This document shows positions 1-9,799 of a stretch of DNA of 64,000 nt, in pieces. The notes under the pieces are model-generated. The model did no database searches. It was not told the DNA's origin and worked only from the letters and a program-made list of their open reading frames with translations. Position 1 is the stretch's first letter; each line of letters opens with the position of its first letter. This stretch comes from Willaertia magna (Eukaryota; Heterolobosea; Eutetramitea; Acrasida; Naegleriidae). The position numbers and the translations under genes are program-made. The DNA lies in the NCBI GenBank assembly GCA_902984215.1, contig CADWAF010000356.1:39931-103930 (forward strand), written 5' to 3'.

Positions 1-1
1 T

Positions 2-3000
2 TTTGGTTTATTTGAAATGGAAGATTCATTAGAAGAAGAAGAAGAACGTGAAAGATCGCCTATAGAACAATTAAATTTGACTACTCCAGTTACTCCTCCT
101 GTTACTGAATCATCATCAAATATTAATACACCAACTGAGGAATCTATTACTTCTACTACTACACCAACAAATGAGATTAATAATGAACAACAATCAGGCA
201 CTAATAGTAATAACAATGAAGAAAATAGAATGGAAGTACAAGAAATTAATTTAAGTGCAATCACCCCAATTACTCCAATTCAAAATAATAACACTGCTAC
301 AGAAACAACACCATTAATACCTTCTTCAACAGAAATTCAAGAACAACAGCAAGTAATAACTAGTACAGTCACTCCTACATCAACACCAATTACTGAAAAT
401 GTAAATTTAGAAACTACTCCAACTACTACTACTCCACAAACAACAGCAACAACCACAAGTAGCAGTACAGAAAATGAAAGCCAAAGAACACCTGTCACAC
501 AAAATGTTCAAGAACAATTCATGACTCAATTAGAACAATTTATGTTACAAGTACAAGATTCAACAATGACTGGAGAAAGTATAACATCAGAACAAAGAAA
601 CGAATTACTTCAAACACCAACCAACCAAGAACAAAATTTACTTCTTAACCAACAACCACCAAATATTGAACAAACAAATACTTCAACACAATTTGCAATT
701 GATCCTCAATTCTTAGCTGCTCTACCTGATGATTTAAGGCAAGAAGTCTTAGCTGCTCACATAGCCGAATTAGTTGACACTACTTCTACCAGTGAGCAAT
801 CTACTATTAGCCCAGAATTCTTAAATGCTTTACCTTTGGAAATAAGAAATGAAGTTTTAGAACAAGAACGTTTACTTCGTGAACAAGCACAACGTAGAAG
901 AGAAGAAGAAGTACAACGTCAACAAAATGTTTCTTCAAGCTCATCAGAAACTACAACTAACAACACTACAACCACTACTATCCCACCACCTACTTTATTA
1001 CAGCCACCTGTTTTAGGTACTTCATCAACCACAATTCCACAAAACAATGGAGAATTTGATGCAGCCTCCTTTATTGCAAGTTTATCTCCTGATTTAAGAG
1101 AGGAAATCTTGTTAACTACTGATGATGCTGTCTTGGCAACACTTCCTCCTGAAATGGCTGCTGAGGCATATGCTCTAAGAAATAGATTTTATCAAAGACA
1201 AAGAAGACAACAACGTAGACAACACATCATCGAGAATTCAAGATCAAATATTATATCAAAAGCAATTAAAAATCTTTTAACTCATGAGAAGGAAGAAGAA
1301 AAAACTGAAGCATTGTTAAAGGACAATGATATCATTGCAATATTAAGACTTATTTATATTTCAGGTACTGTTAGTAAAACCCCAATCCAAAATATATTAT
1401 TCCAACTTTGCAATCACAAGGAGTCAAGAAAAACTGTAGTTTCTCTTTTATTAGATATTATATTCAATCATTCTACACCAATTGAAGAAATACCATCAAA
1501 ATTAAAACCAATTATTCTACACCACTTGTTTGGAGTTCCTTCTCATGCTGGTTTTTCATTAATTGAAGAAAAGAAACAAATTCCAACAACAGCTATGATT
1601 AGATTTATGGAAACTATTATTCACCTTACAAAGAATACAAGAGTTTTAGGAATAATAACAGAAACAGAAGAAATATTAGAAGAAGATAAAACTCAAGAGG
1701 AGAAACTTGATCAACCACCAAGTAACACACTTTCCAAACTATTTTCTTTATTATCTGATCCATACTTTTCCACCGATGCTTTATTATTGGAATATAACTT
1801 ACAACTTTTGGACCACTGTGTTGAATATGTCAACAAAATGATTAAGACATTAGGAGAGGAAATGACCAAATATCAAAAGGACGTAGAAGAAGAAGAAAAA
1901 GTAATCAAAGAGTTTACCGAAACTAATAAAGAAATTAGTACAGAAGAGCAAGAAAAGATTAAGAAGATGAAGGAAGAATTATCAAAAATAACAAAGAAGA
2001 GGGATTTATTATTAAATTCAGCTCTTAAAGTTCTCACCAACGAGGCTATAGGTCAATTGGTAAAAGTATTGGTAAGAAGGGATTGCTCAGAAAAAGCTGT
2101 CAAATATTCAGTATGTGTTATGAACAATATGTCAAGCTCATTACCATCTATAAGATCTTCCATATTAAAAGAGTTAAGTACAGCTGCAAAAGAAGAGGCT
2201 AAAAAGGTGATGGAAGTTCTAAACAAATCAACAAGAAAGGTTGAAAAATCTCCTTTTAAGAGTACCCTATCAGGTGATACAGATGCCATTGAAAAATTGA
2301 AATTCTGTAGAATATTAAAATCGTATAGCTCAGTGCTCAAGAAATTTAAGAAGGAGAAAAGTAAGGAAACTGACTCAACCGTAGGATCATCAGATATTAT
2401 GGACCTTTCCGAGGATAATAATCTTTTAACTGAACATTCTTTGGATTATGTATGGGAAGCTCTTGATAAATATTTGTCAAACATACCAGTTGAAGAAGAA
2501 GAAGAAAATAAGGAGACTAAAGCATTGAATGCACTAAAGAAGAAAAAGAAATCCTCCTCTTTATATTCAGCACTTATTCCATTTGTTGAAGCTTTCTTCT
2601 CTTTCCATGCCGGTTTCATTGAAGAAAAAGAAAAGAATAGTAAAGACGCTTTGGTTTCTGAGATGATTGAAGGTATTCATACCCCAACCTCTGCTAAAAG
2701 CATTGGTGACAAATCTAGAGTTGAATCATTCTTAGAAAAGCACAGAGTTTTCTTAAATACTCTTGTAAGATCAAATCCTGCTTTATTGCATACAACTCTT
2801 TCATTATTTATGAAATATCCAAAATACGTTGATTTTGACAACAAGAGAACATGGTTTAGATCAAGGCTAGCAGATGAACAAAAGAAGAATGGTCTTGGAG
2901 GTGCACTTAGATTGAATGTAAGAAGAGATCATATTTTCGTTGATTCATTCTTTCAATTTAGACAAAAAACAGCTGAAGAATGTAAGGAGAAAATATCAGT

Positions 3001-3976
3001 TAGATTCCAAGGAGAAGAAGGTATTGACGCTGGTGGTCTTACCAAAGAATGGTTCTTATGCTTATCTAAGGAGATGCTTAACCCAAATTACGCTTTATTT
3101 ATTCCTTGTGCAGATCAAAGAACTTATCAACCTAATCCTTCTTCTTATATCAATAGTGAACATTTGTCATACTTCCAATTTATTGGTAGAGTTATTTCAA
3201 TGGCAATTTATAATGAACAATATCTAGATTGCTACTTTACTAGATCTTTCTATAAACACATTTTGGGTATTCCAATTACTTATCATGATATTGAAAGTAT
3301 TGATCCAAATTATTATAAGAATTTGAATTGGATGTTAAAGAATGATATTGAGGATGTTCTTGATTATAACTTTACTCAAGAAATTGATAACTTTGGTGAA
3401 AGAAAGAACATTGAACTTAAACCAAATGGTAAGAATATAGCAGTAACAAATGAAAATAAGGCTGAATATGTAAAATTAGTCACGGAACTAAAGATGACAA
3501 AATCAATTGAAAAACAATTGAATTCCTTCTTAAAAGCATTCTATGAAATTATTCCAAAGAAATTAATTCAAGTATTTAATGAACAAGAATTAGAATTACT
3601 TATTTCTGGTTTACCTGATCTAGATATACAAGATATTAAGAATAATACTGAATACAAGGGATACACATCAGATTCACCACAAATTAAATGGTTCTGGAAC
3701 ATTGTTGAAAGCTTTGATAGAAATGAAAAGGCTCTTTTATTACAATTTGCAACAGGTACAAGTAAAATACCTTTAGGAGGATTTGCTCAATTATTAGGTA
3801 TGAATGGAATTCAAAAGTTCAATATTCATAGAATATCTGGTAATTATGAACGTTTACCATCTTCACACACTTGTTTCAATCAATTGGATTTACCAGAATA
3901 TGAATCAGAAGAAATAATGAGAGAGCGTTTACTTTTAGCAATTAGAGAGGGTTCTGAAGGTTTTGGATTTGTGTAA
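2..3976 (+). CDS. HECT-type E3 ubiquitin ligase, HUWE1/UPL1/TOM1 class, 5' partial
   Basis: This is the C-terminal 1319+ residues of a large HECT ubiquitin ligase. The frame is open through the left window edge (codons from base 2), and family members are usually 3000-4500 residues, so the first in-window ATG (17) is probably internal. A Thr/Gln/Asn-rich stretch opens the visible part. Three short motifs of the form LP-x-x-(I/L)R-x-E-(V/I)L follow near residues 230-250, 270-290 and 352-372; they resemble the ubiquitin-binding repeats of HUWE1. An acidic/lysine-rich coiled region follows, then the HECT domain over the last ~370 residues, with GIDAGGLTKEW and the catalytic loop LPSSHTCFN. The thioester cysteine is Cys1286 of the visible protein (codon 3872-3874). 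Identity as a HECT ligase is certain; the HUWE1/UPL1 class is inferred from the LP repeats and size. Confidence 0.95.
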   Translation, partial: FGLFEMEDSLEEEEERERSPIEQLNLTTPVTPPVTESSSNINTPTEESITSTTTPTNEINNEQQSGTNSNNNEENRMEVQEINLSAITPITPIQNNNTATETTPLIPSSTEIQEQQQVITSTVTPTSTPITENVNLETTPTTTTPQTTATTTSSSTENESQRTPVTQNVQEQFMTQLEQFMLQVQDSTMTGESITSEQRNELLQTPTNQEQNLLLNQQPPNIEQTNTSTQFAIDPQFLAALPDDLRQEVLAAHIAELVDTTSTSEQSTISPEFLNALPLEIRNEVLEQERLLREQAQRRREEEVQRQQNVSSSSSETTTNNTTTTTIPPPTLLQPPVLGTSSTTIPQNNGEFDAASFIASLSPDLREEILLTTDDAVLATLPPEMAAEAYALRNRFYQRQRRQQRRQHIIENSRSNIISKAIKNLLTHEKEEEKTEALLKDNDIIAILRLIYISGTVSKTPIQNILFQLCNHKESRKTVVSLLLDIIFNHSTPIEEIPSKLKPIILHHLFGVPSHAGFSLIEEKKQIPTTAMIRFMETIIHLTKNTRVLGIITETEEILEEDKTQEEKLDQPPSNTLSKLFSLLSDPYFSTDALLLEYNLQLLDHCVEYVNKMIKTLGEEMTKYQKDVEEEEKVIKEFTETNKEISTEEQEKIKKMKEELSKITKKRDLLLNSALKVLTNEAIGQLVKVLVRRDCSEKAVKYSVCVMNNMSSSLPSIRSSILKELSTAAKEEAKKVMEVLNKSTRKVEKSPFKSTLSGDTDAIEKLKFCRILKSYSSVLKKFKKEKSKETDSTVGSSDIMDLSEDNNLLTEHSLDYVWEALDKYLSNIPVEEEEENKETKALNALKKKKKSSSLYSALIPFVEAFFSFHAGFIEEKEKNSKDALVSEMIEGIHTPTSAKSIGDKSRVESFLEKHRVFLNTLVRSNPALLHTTLSLFMKYPKYVDFDNKRTWFRSRLADEQKKNGLGGALRLNVRRDHIFVDSFFQFRQKTAEECKEKISVRFQGEEGIDAGGLTKEWFLCLSKEMLNPNYALFIPCADQRTYQPNPSSYINSEHLSYFQFIGRVISMAIYNEQYLDCYFTRSFYKHILGIPITYHDIESIDPNYYKNLNWMLKNDIEDVLDYNFTQEIDNFGERKNIELKPNGKNIAVTNENKAEYVKLVTELKMTKSIEKQLNSFLKAFYEIIPKKLIQVFNEQELELLISGLPDLDIQDIKNNTEYKGYTSDSPQIKWFWNIVESFDRNEKALLLQFATGTSKIPLGGFAQLLGMNGIQKFNIHRISGNYERLPSSHTCFNQLDLPEYESEEIMRERLLLAIREGSEGFGFV

Positions 3977-4074
3977 ATGTGACATTGTAAAAAATCGGAA
4001 TTGTTTTCCACACCTATTAGTTATTCATTATTCTCTTGTCTCCATTTAAGATCAAAATTTAAAAATAAAAAAAA

Positions 4075-4787
4075 ATGAAATCATTGCTAGGAATATTTCA
4101 ACTTGATGAGAACAAGTCTTTAAGACCAGTGAAAGATTATAAAAGAGCAACATCAGAGTCATTACATAAAAAAACTGTTGCAAGTTTAAATCAAAGTGTA
4201 GATTATTTATCTGCAGTCAAATTACCTGCAGGAGAAGATGTTAAAGTATGTAAATATTATTAATTTAATATTAATATTTTATAAAGGAATGGTATGCCGT
4301 TCATGTTGTAGATTTTTATAATGTAGTTACAATTATTTATGGTACATTACATGACAGTAAAATCTGTAAATGTCCAACAATGCAAGCTGGACCATTTGAA
4401 TACTTGTGGCAAGATAAGAAACAAGAGAATTCTAAACCTCAACAAGTATCTGCTTATGAATATATTTCTTTATCTTTAGATAATATTAAAAAAACTTTAG
4501 ATGATGAAACTATCTTTCCAAGTAGTGTTCAAGTATCATTCCCTAAGAATTTTACAAAAATTATAAAAGAATTAATGAAGAAAATATTTAGAATTTATGC
4601 TCATATTTGGATAACTCATTTTGTTGACATACAAAAATTAGGATTAGAAGCTCATGTAAATACAAGTTTAAAACATTTCTTAGCATTTACTCTTGAATTT
4701 GAATTATTAAAGAAAAAAGAATTAGAACCTTTAAAAGATTATATTCATAATCGATTTGAAGGAAAATTTGATAAACAATTAAAATAA
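4075..4787 (+). CDS. MOB1: MOB kinase activator (MOB1-like), two exons
   Basis: Exons 4075-4245 and 4287-4787 join in phase 0 across a 41-nt GT-AG intron to give 223 residues, the normal MOB1 length. MOB proteins bind and activate NDR/LATS kinases in mitotic exit and Hippo-type signalling. Recognisable blocks are LPAGEDVKEWYAVHVVDFYN across the splice, MQAGPFEYLW, LDDETIFPSS, FPKNF and LFRIYAH-type core. The zinc pair on the histidine side (YAHIWITHF, His-x4-His) is kept. On the cysteine side the second ligand (CPTM) is present, but the usual Cys five residues upstream is Ser, with another Cys two residues upstream instead. The start follows AATAAAAAAAAATG. The next gene begins 42 nt after the stop on the same strand. 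Confidence 0.93.
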
Positions 4788-4829
4788 AATTGATTACTGA
4801 TGTTCTATTCCACTTCTTTTTAAAAAAAA

Positions 4830-6548
4830 ATGGTAAATCAATTTCAATTACATTCCATCAAGATCAAAAGTGCTGAAGCAATCAATAGAGATGAACAAGG
4901 GAATTATAGTGAAGCATTAAAACAATATGGTATTTGTTTACAATCATTAGGTTTAATATTAAAAGAAGATAATTTATTACAAGATATTCAAACGAATCAA
5001 CAAAGTTTTAAACAAATATCTCAAGCAGTTAAAATTAGTAAAATGTGTTTTGAAAGAATTTCTCATATTATTGATAATCAAATTGTTCCTAAAAATCAAT
5101 CAAACCCTTCTAATACTACAAATATTAATACTACTACTACTAATAATATGAATTTATCTTCTACAATGAATACTCCTATTAATAATCATTTATCTTCTTC
5201 ATTTACTATGAATACTCCTAATATTCAAATGAATATTCCAACAACAATGATGAATCAATTACCACCATCACATAACTCATCAACTTGTTTAAATTCTTCT
5301 TTTCTTTCTTCTTATCCAATTAGTACTACACCAAAACAATATGATTCTTCAATAAATGTTCGTAATAGTATTCATTCATTTCCTACAACAACTAATGTAA
5401 TACCACCACAAACATTATCAACTAATAATTCATATAGAAATTCACCAACTAATAACATTGAATTTCAAGCACCACCTGGTGCAAATGTTTCTACATCTAT
5501 TGTATCAACTAATCAATTAGATCCAAATACTTTAAATAAAAGATTATCTATGGTATCATCATTAAATAAAGAAGAACGTCGTAAAAGTTTAAGAGAAGTA
5601 TTATTTGGTAGTAATACTCATAATAACAATGCTAACAATAATAATGAAACAAAAGATCAAATAGATCAACAAGAGAATGAAGAAGAAGGAGATAATGAAT
5701 GGTCTAAAGTAGTTAGAAATAAATTTATTAATAATTATAAAAATAATCAAACATTTAGAACAAGAGATGAATTATTTGATAAAGATATAATTTATACAGA
5801 GAGTGCAGAAGAACAATGGGCTAAAATAAGAGAATATATACTTTCAATAACAGATCAAGTAGCACAACATCCTATAAATAATTTATTAATTTATTTTGTA
5901 CAAAAATTTGAAGAAGAATTTAAAATTCAAGAAGATACAATGTGGTTAAATGTTCATGAAGCAAATAAACAAATTGAGAATTTATCAATTGCAATTGTAA
6001 AAGAATTAAGTAATAATTATTGGAATTGTATATTAATTAGTGCAGAATTAAAACATTATATTACTAAAGCATTAATAGAAGGTATTGTTAGAAGAGTATA
6101 TAAAACATTAATTGAAGTATATGAAACACAAACACAAAATAAAGAAATTGAAAATAAATTAGAATTAATTGGTAAGATTACTTTAGATGAATTAGGTGTA
6201 GAAGATAAATTAATATGTCAACAATCAGAATTATTTAATAATTCAATACAATTATCAAATACAACACATTTAGGTAAATCACCATATAAAGCTATAGATA
6301 TTTTAGTTCAAACATATTATTCAATAGTAGATTCAGTTAATCAAATAAGTAATTTTAATGAAATTTCAGATAATTCAGTTTATGGTATAATTTTATTTGT
6401 TATACAAAATTCAAAAACTTATAATTTACCATCAACTATTAATTTTATAAGAGATTATTTACAAGAAGAAGAAATGTCTCAAGATGAAAGAGATGTTTTA
6501 CAATTATTAGATAATGTATTAAATTGGGCATTTCAATTTGATGTTTAA
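4830..6548 (+). CDS. MIT-domain and VPS9-like protein, putative Rab5-type exchange factor
   Basis: This 572-residue protein has a helical MIT-like segment at the N-terminus (about residues 5-75, with SAEAINRDEQGNYSEALKQY), typical of proteins recruited to ESCRT-III or endosomal membranes. A long Asn/Ser/Thr/Pro-rich disordered linker follows to about residue 290. The C-terminal ~250 residues are helical and end with a pattern like the VPS9 core: KAIDIL, ILFVIQNSKTYNLPSTINFI, where VPS9 proteins have an acidic pair, then a hydrophobic strand and a xLxSNxxYI block. VPS9 domains catalyse GDP/GTP exchange on Rab5/Vps21. The canonical ADD is SDN and the Tyr of YI is Phe, so activity is uncertain. 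The stop overlaps the stop of the convergent AP-1 sigma gene within TTAA. Confidence 0.6.
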   Translation: MVNQFQLHSIKIKSAEAINRDEQGNYSEALKQYGICLQSLGLILKEDNLLQDIQTNQQSFKQISQAVKISKMCFERISHIIDNQIVPKNQSNPSNTTNINTTTTNNMNLSSTMNTPINNHLSSSFTMNTPNIQMNIPTTMMNQLPPSHNSSTCLNSSFLSSYPISTTPKQYDSSINVRNSIHSFPTTTNVIPPQTLSTNNSYRNSPTNNIEFQAPPGANVSTSIVSTNQLDPNTLNKRLSMVSSLNKEERRKSLREVLFGSNTHNNNANNNNETKDQIDQQENEEEGDNEWSKVVRNKFINNYKNNQTFRTRDELFDKDIIYTESAEEQWAKIREYILSITDQVAQHPINNLLIYFVQKFEEEFKIQEDTMWLNVHEANKQIENLSIAIVKELSNNYWNCILISAELKHYITKALIEGIVRRVYKTLIEVYETQTQNKEIENKLELIGKITLDELGVEDKLICQQSELFNNSIQLSNTTHLGKSPYKAIDILVQTYYSIVDSVNQISNFNEISDNSVYGIILFVIQNSKTYNLPSTINFIRDYLQEEEMSQDERDVLQLLDNVLNWAFQFDV

Positions 6549-7003
6549 TAATTATCTGATGCTTCATGTTCTTGATCCATCATTTGATCTTGTGATGTAA
6601 TTACTTTTAATATTGATTTCTTACTTGATTCTTGTAATTCTCCTCCAATGAATACTTCATCTAATATAAAATATGCTTTATGAAAATTTAATATTAAATC
6701 TAATTCACAAACATTTCCAAAATATTTATCTAATACTTCTACAAAATGATGTATTAATTCCATTGCTAATAATTCATTATCATCTTTATCTACACAAATA
6801 ACAAAATAGAGTGATGCATATCTTTTAAATACTAATCTTTGTTCATTAAAATCTAAAAAATTACATAATTTAGATGGTCTACCAACTACTAAATGTGCTA
6901 CTTCTTTAACTATTCTACCCCTTTCTTTTTGTGAATACGTTGAATACCATTTAGCTAATCTTACTTTTGATTGTCTACTAATTAAAAGAAGAAAATGAAT
7001 CAT
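6545..7003 (-). CDS. AP1S1: AP-1 clathrin adaptor complex sigma subunit
   Basis: This encodes 152 residues of adaptin small chain: MIHFLLLISRQSKVRLAKWY, KRYASLYF, ELIHHFVEVLDKYFGNVCELDL and FHKAYFILDE are all diagnostic of AP sigma, and the ELDLIxNFHKAYFILDE and GGELQESSKK pattern fits AP-1 better than AP-2 or AP-3. It forms the small core subunit of the trans-Golgi/endosome clathrin adaptor and contributes to dileucine sorting-signal binding. The reading frame continues 16 codons upstream, but I chose the ATG at 7003 because family members begin at this methionine and it follows a ten-A run. A 247-nt divergent spacer separates it from the seryl-tRNA synthetase gene. Confidence 0.95.
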   Translation of the reverse strand: MIHFLLLISRQSKVRLAKWYSTYSQKERGRIVKEVAHLVVGRPSKLCNFLDFNEQRLVFKRYASLYFVICVDKDDNELLAMELIHHFVEVLDKYFGNVCELDLILNFHKAYFILDEVFIGGELQESSKKSILKVITSQDQMMDQEHEASDNY

Positions 7004-7250
7004 TTTTTTTTTAATGACATCACCTATGTTCATTCTATTATAATAAATCACGTTGATCGGAATGGTGGTGATGTAATAACGATTGTAATTATTAGAATAT
7101 TAATATAAATTATATTTGTAGATAACAACAAGTACTTGTTGCATTCATTTTCTTACTTGCACTACTTCATATCCTGAACTGAAGAGTCAAAGACAATTTA
7201 AAATTCACAGTGTGTTGATAGCTTGAAAATTAAAAAAAAAATATCAAAAA

Positions 7251-8693
7251 ATGCTAGATATTAATTTATTCAGAGAATATAAAGGTGCCAATCCAGAACT
7301 CATAAGAGAATCTCAACGTAGAAGATATGCTGATGTTAATGCAGTAGATAATGTAATTAAATTAGATGAAGAATGGAGAAATATTAGTAGTAGAGCAAAC
7401 AAGCTTAAAAGTTTTACAAATACCATTTCTAAAGAAGTTGGTAAAAGAATGAAGAAAAAAGAAGCATTAGGAGATAGTAATGAAATCCCAGAAGAATTTT
7501 TACAAGATATTGATAGATTTTTCACTAAAGAAGCATTAGAACAAGGATCTCTTAATCCATTAACAATTACACAATTAAGAGCATACAGTACTCATATTAG
7601 TGAAGTATTTGTTAAACAAGCCGAAAAAGAAGCAAAAGATAAAGAAAAAGAAAGAGATGAAGCATTATTTAAAATTGGTAATATTGTTCATGAAACATGT
7701 GTTGTTAGCGATGATGAAGATAATAATGGAATTGTTAAACTTTGGGGTACTCCTAGAGAGAAAGAAGATAAAGAAGAAGGCTTTACATTAAAGAAACATG
7801 TTGATATTATGAAAGAATTAGGATGTTTAGCTACAGAAGAGGCTACAGTTGTTGGTGGAGGTAGAGCTTATTATTTAATGGGTGAAATGGTTAGAATGAA
7901 TTTAGCTTTGCAGAATTATGCAATTGATTTCTTATGTAAGAAGGGTTATACTCCTATTTATACACCATTCTTTATGACTAAAGAAGCAATGAAGAAGGTA
8001 GCTCAATTAGAACAATTTGATGAAGAATTATATAAAGTTACTGGTGAAGGTGATGATAAATATTTAATTGCTACTTCTGAACAACCTATTGCTGCATATC
8101 ATTTAGAGAAACGTTTTAATGATGATGAATTACCTATTAAATATTGTGGTATGTCTACTTGTTTTAGAAAAGAAGCTGGAAGTCATGGAAAGGATACAAC
8201 TGGTATTTTCCGTGTTCATCAATTTGAAAAGATTGAACAATTTGTAGTTACTTCTCCAAAAGATAATAAGAGTTGGGAAATGTTTGAATCTATGATTGCT
8301 GCTTCTGAAGAATTTTATCAATCTTTAAATTTACCATACAGAGTTGTTAATATTGTAAGTGGTAAATTAAATAATGCAGCTGCAAAGAAATTGGATTTAG
8401 AAGCATGGTTCCCTGGTGCAGACGCTGGAAAAGAATATAGAGAATTAGTTTCTTGCTCTAATTGTACTGATTATCAAGCAAGAAGATTAGATGTTAAGTA
8501 TGGTAAGAGTGCAAATAAGAATCAAGGTAGTGAAAATGATTATTGTCACATGTTAAATTCTACACTTACAGCTACTTCTAGAACACTATGCTGCATTGTT
8601 GAAAATTATCAAACAAAAGACGGTGTTAAAGTACCTGAAGTTCTTCAACCTTATATGGGTGGTATTAAATTCATCCCTTACAAAAAGAAATAA
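7251..8693 (+). CDS. SARS1: Seryl-tRNA synthetase, cytosolic
   Basis: This encodes 480 intact, intronless residues. The protein charges tRNA-Ser (and tRNA-Sec where present) with serine in the cytosol. The N-terminal MLDINLFR is the standard eukaryotic SerRS start, followed by the long two-helix tRNA-binding arm (about residues 30-130). Class II catalytic motifs are visible: motif 2 around FRKEAGSHGKDTTGIFRVHQF and motif 3 around TLTATSRTLCCIVENYQ. TSEQPIAA and the CSNCTDYQARR block complete the active-site fold. The start follows ATATCAAAAAATG. Because a probable selenoprotein lies at the other end of the window, this enzyme would also supply the Ser-tRNA-Sec precursor, if the organism uses selenocysteine; that link is inference. 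Confidence 0.97.
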   Translation: MLDINLFREYKGANPELIRESQRRRYADVNAVDNVIKLDEEWRNISSRANKLKSFTNTISKEVGKRMKKKEALGDSNEIPEEFLQDIDRFFTKEALEQGSLNPLTITQLRAYSTHISEVFVKQAEKEAKDKEKERDEALFKIGNIVHETCVVSDDEDNNGIVKLWGTPREKEDKEEGFTLKKHVDIMKELGCLATEEATVVGGGRAYYLMGEMVRMNLALQNYAIDFLCKKGYTPIYTPFFMTKEAMKKVAQLEQFDEELYKVTGEGDDKYLIATSEQPIAAYHLEKRFNDDELPIKYCGMSTCFRKEAGSHGKDTTGIFRVHQFEKIEQFVVTSPKDNKSWEMFESMIAASEEFYQSLNLPYRVVNIVSGKLNNAAAKKLDLEAWFPGADAGKEYRELVSCSNCTDYQARRLDVKYGKSANKNQGSENDYCHMLNSTLTATSRTLCCIVENYQTKDGVKVPEVLQPYMGGIKFIPYKKK

Positions 8694-8912
8694 ATGATAT
8701 CTCTTAATTTTGACTAAAATTGTTATTTCAATTATTTTTGTGAAAAACAAAACTAATTAAACTGAACCATAACTTGGTTTGCAAAAAATGGTTTATTTTA
8801 CACGAGATTCACAGTCCCGTTCTTTCAAAATGAACTGATGAAATAAGTGCATTTAACTTTCGTCCCACTGAAGATTATTGATTAGAATAGCTTATTCTGA
8901 ACGGAATTTATT

Positions 8913-9683
8913 TTACATCATTTCAATTAAATCAATATTAAAATCCTTAAAACTATTTACAATGGTTTTTACCCCACATTCAAACATTTCCTTTTCATCT
9001 AAACATTCGTCTCCAAACGATCTTTTAATGCCAATAACATTTCCTTCTTCTCCTAATGCTCTCAAAGCTGATGAGCAACCCTCAACAGTGGCCTCAAACA
9101 CAAATATATTCTTTGAATCAAGCTTTAAGTTTTCCTTAGCTATTAAATATATACTAGGGTCAGGCTTTAGTCTTTTAATGCCATGGCTTGAAAAGATAAC
9201 GTCAAAGTATAGCATTAAATTTAGTTTTGTTAAAACTGACTTAATCTCTGCATTGGAAAGATCTGATACAACCCCTAATAAGTAGGTAGGTTTGTCTCCT
9301 TTTTTAACATCTTCTTTTTGCTTTTCTACAATTGCTGACAAAAATTCATACAACCCTTCAATACAACTAACGGAGAGAACTGAAATATCATTCATCTTTA
9401 TGTATTCTACAAAATTCCTTTCCTTTTTCTTAACTATTTCATCATGTTCATCTACAGTTGAATAAGGCAGCAATTGAATTAAAACATTCGATGCACTTTC
9501 AAATAGAAATATTTGAAGATATTCCTTAAAGGTTAACTCATATCCGTACTCGCTTAATACATTCTTCCAAATAGTATAATTAACTCTGTTGATATTATCT
9601 ATCATTCCATCTATCCCAAATAACAAAGCCTTTCTTGGTCCTTCCTCAATGAAAGTGTTTTCTTGTTCCTCTTCAATTAACAT
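8913..9683 (-). CDS. HAD-superfamily (phosphoglycolate phosphatase-like) protein lacking the nucleophile Asp
   Basis: This 256-residue protein has the haloacid-dehalogenase fold with an alpha-helical cap, as in beta-phosphoglucomutase or phosphoglycolate phosphatase-type proteins. Motif I, normally DxDGTLxDS, reads GIDGMIDN at residues 23-30, so the nucleophilic Asp is Gly23 while the second Asp (Asp25) remains. Motif II is VVSDLSN. Motif III is KPDPSIY with its lysine. Motif IV is VFEATVEG, where the usual ED pair is EA. Loss of the nucleophile together with a weakened motif IV suggests a pseudo-enzyme with a binding or regulatory role rather than a phosphatase. The frame is otherwise intact. 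It is divergent from the homocysteine methyltransferase gene with a 116-bp spacer. Confidence 0.8.
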   Translation of the reverse strand: MLIEEEQENTFIEEGPRKALLFGIDGMIDNINRVNYTIWKNVLSEYGYELTFKEYLQIFLFESASNVLIQLLPYSTVDEHDEIVKKKERNFVEYIKMNDISVLSVSCIEGLYEFLSAIVEKQKEDVKKGDKPTYLLGVVSDLSNAEIKSVLTKLNLMLYFDVIFSSHGIKRLKPDPSIYLIAKENLKLDSKNIFVFEATVEGCSSALRALGEEGNVIGIKRSFGDECLDEKEMFECGVKTIVNSFKDFNIDLIEMM

Positions 9684-9799
9684 TTTTTACAGTAGTTTGA
9701 TCTGCTTCCATCTACATCCAATAAGTAGTTGTGGTTTTCAAAACAAGTCAATTCAAACCAGATTTACAGGTTGTAACCTTTGGTTTAATCAAATTAAAA

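Noticed and set aside
16..20. Treating the ATG at 17 as the true start of the HECT ligase
   Set aside because: The frame is open to the window edge and the family is several times longer, so this is most likely an internal methionine.
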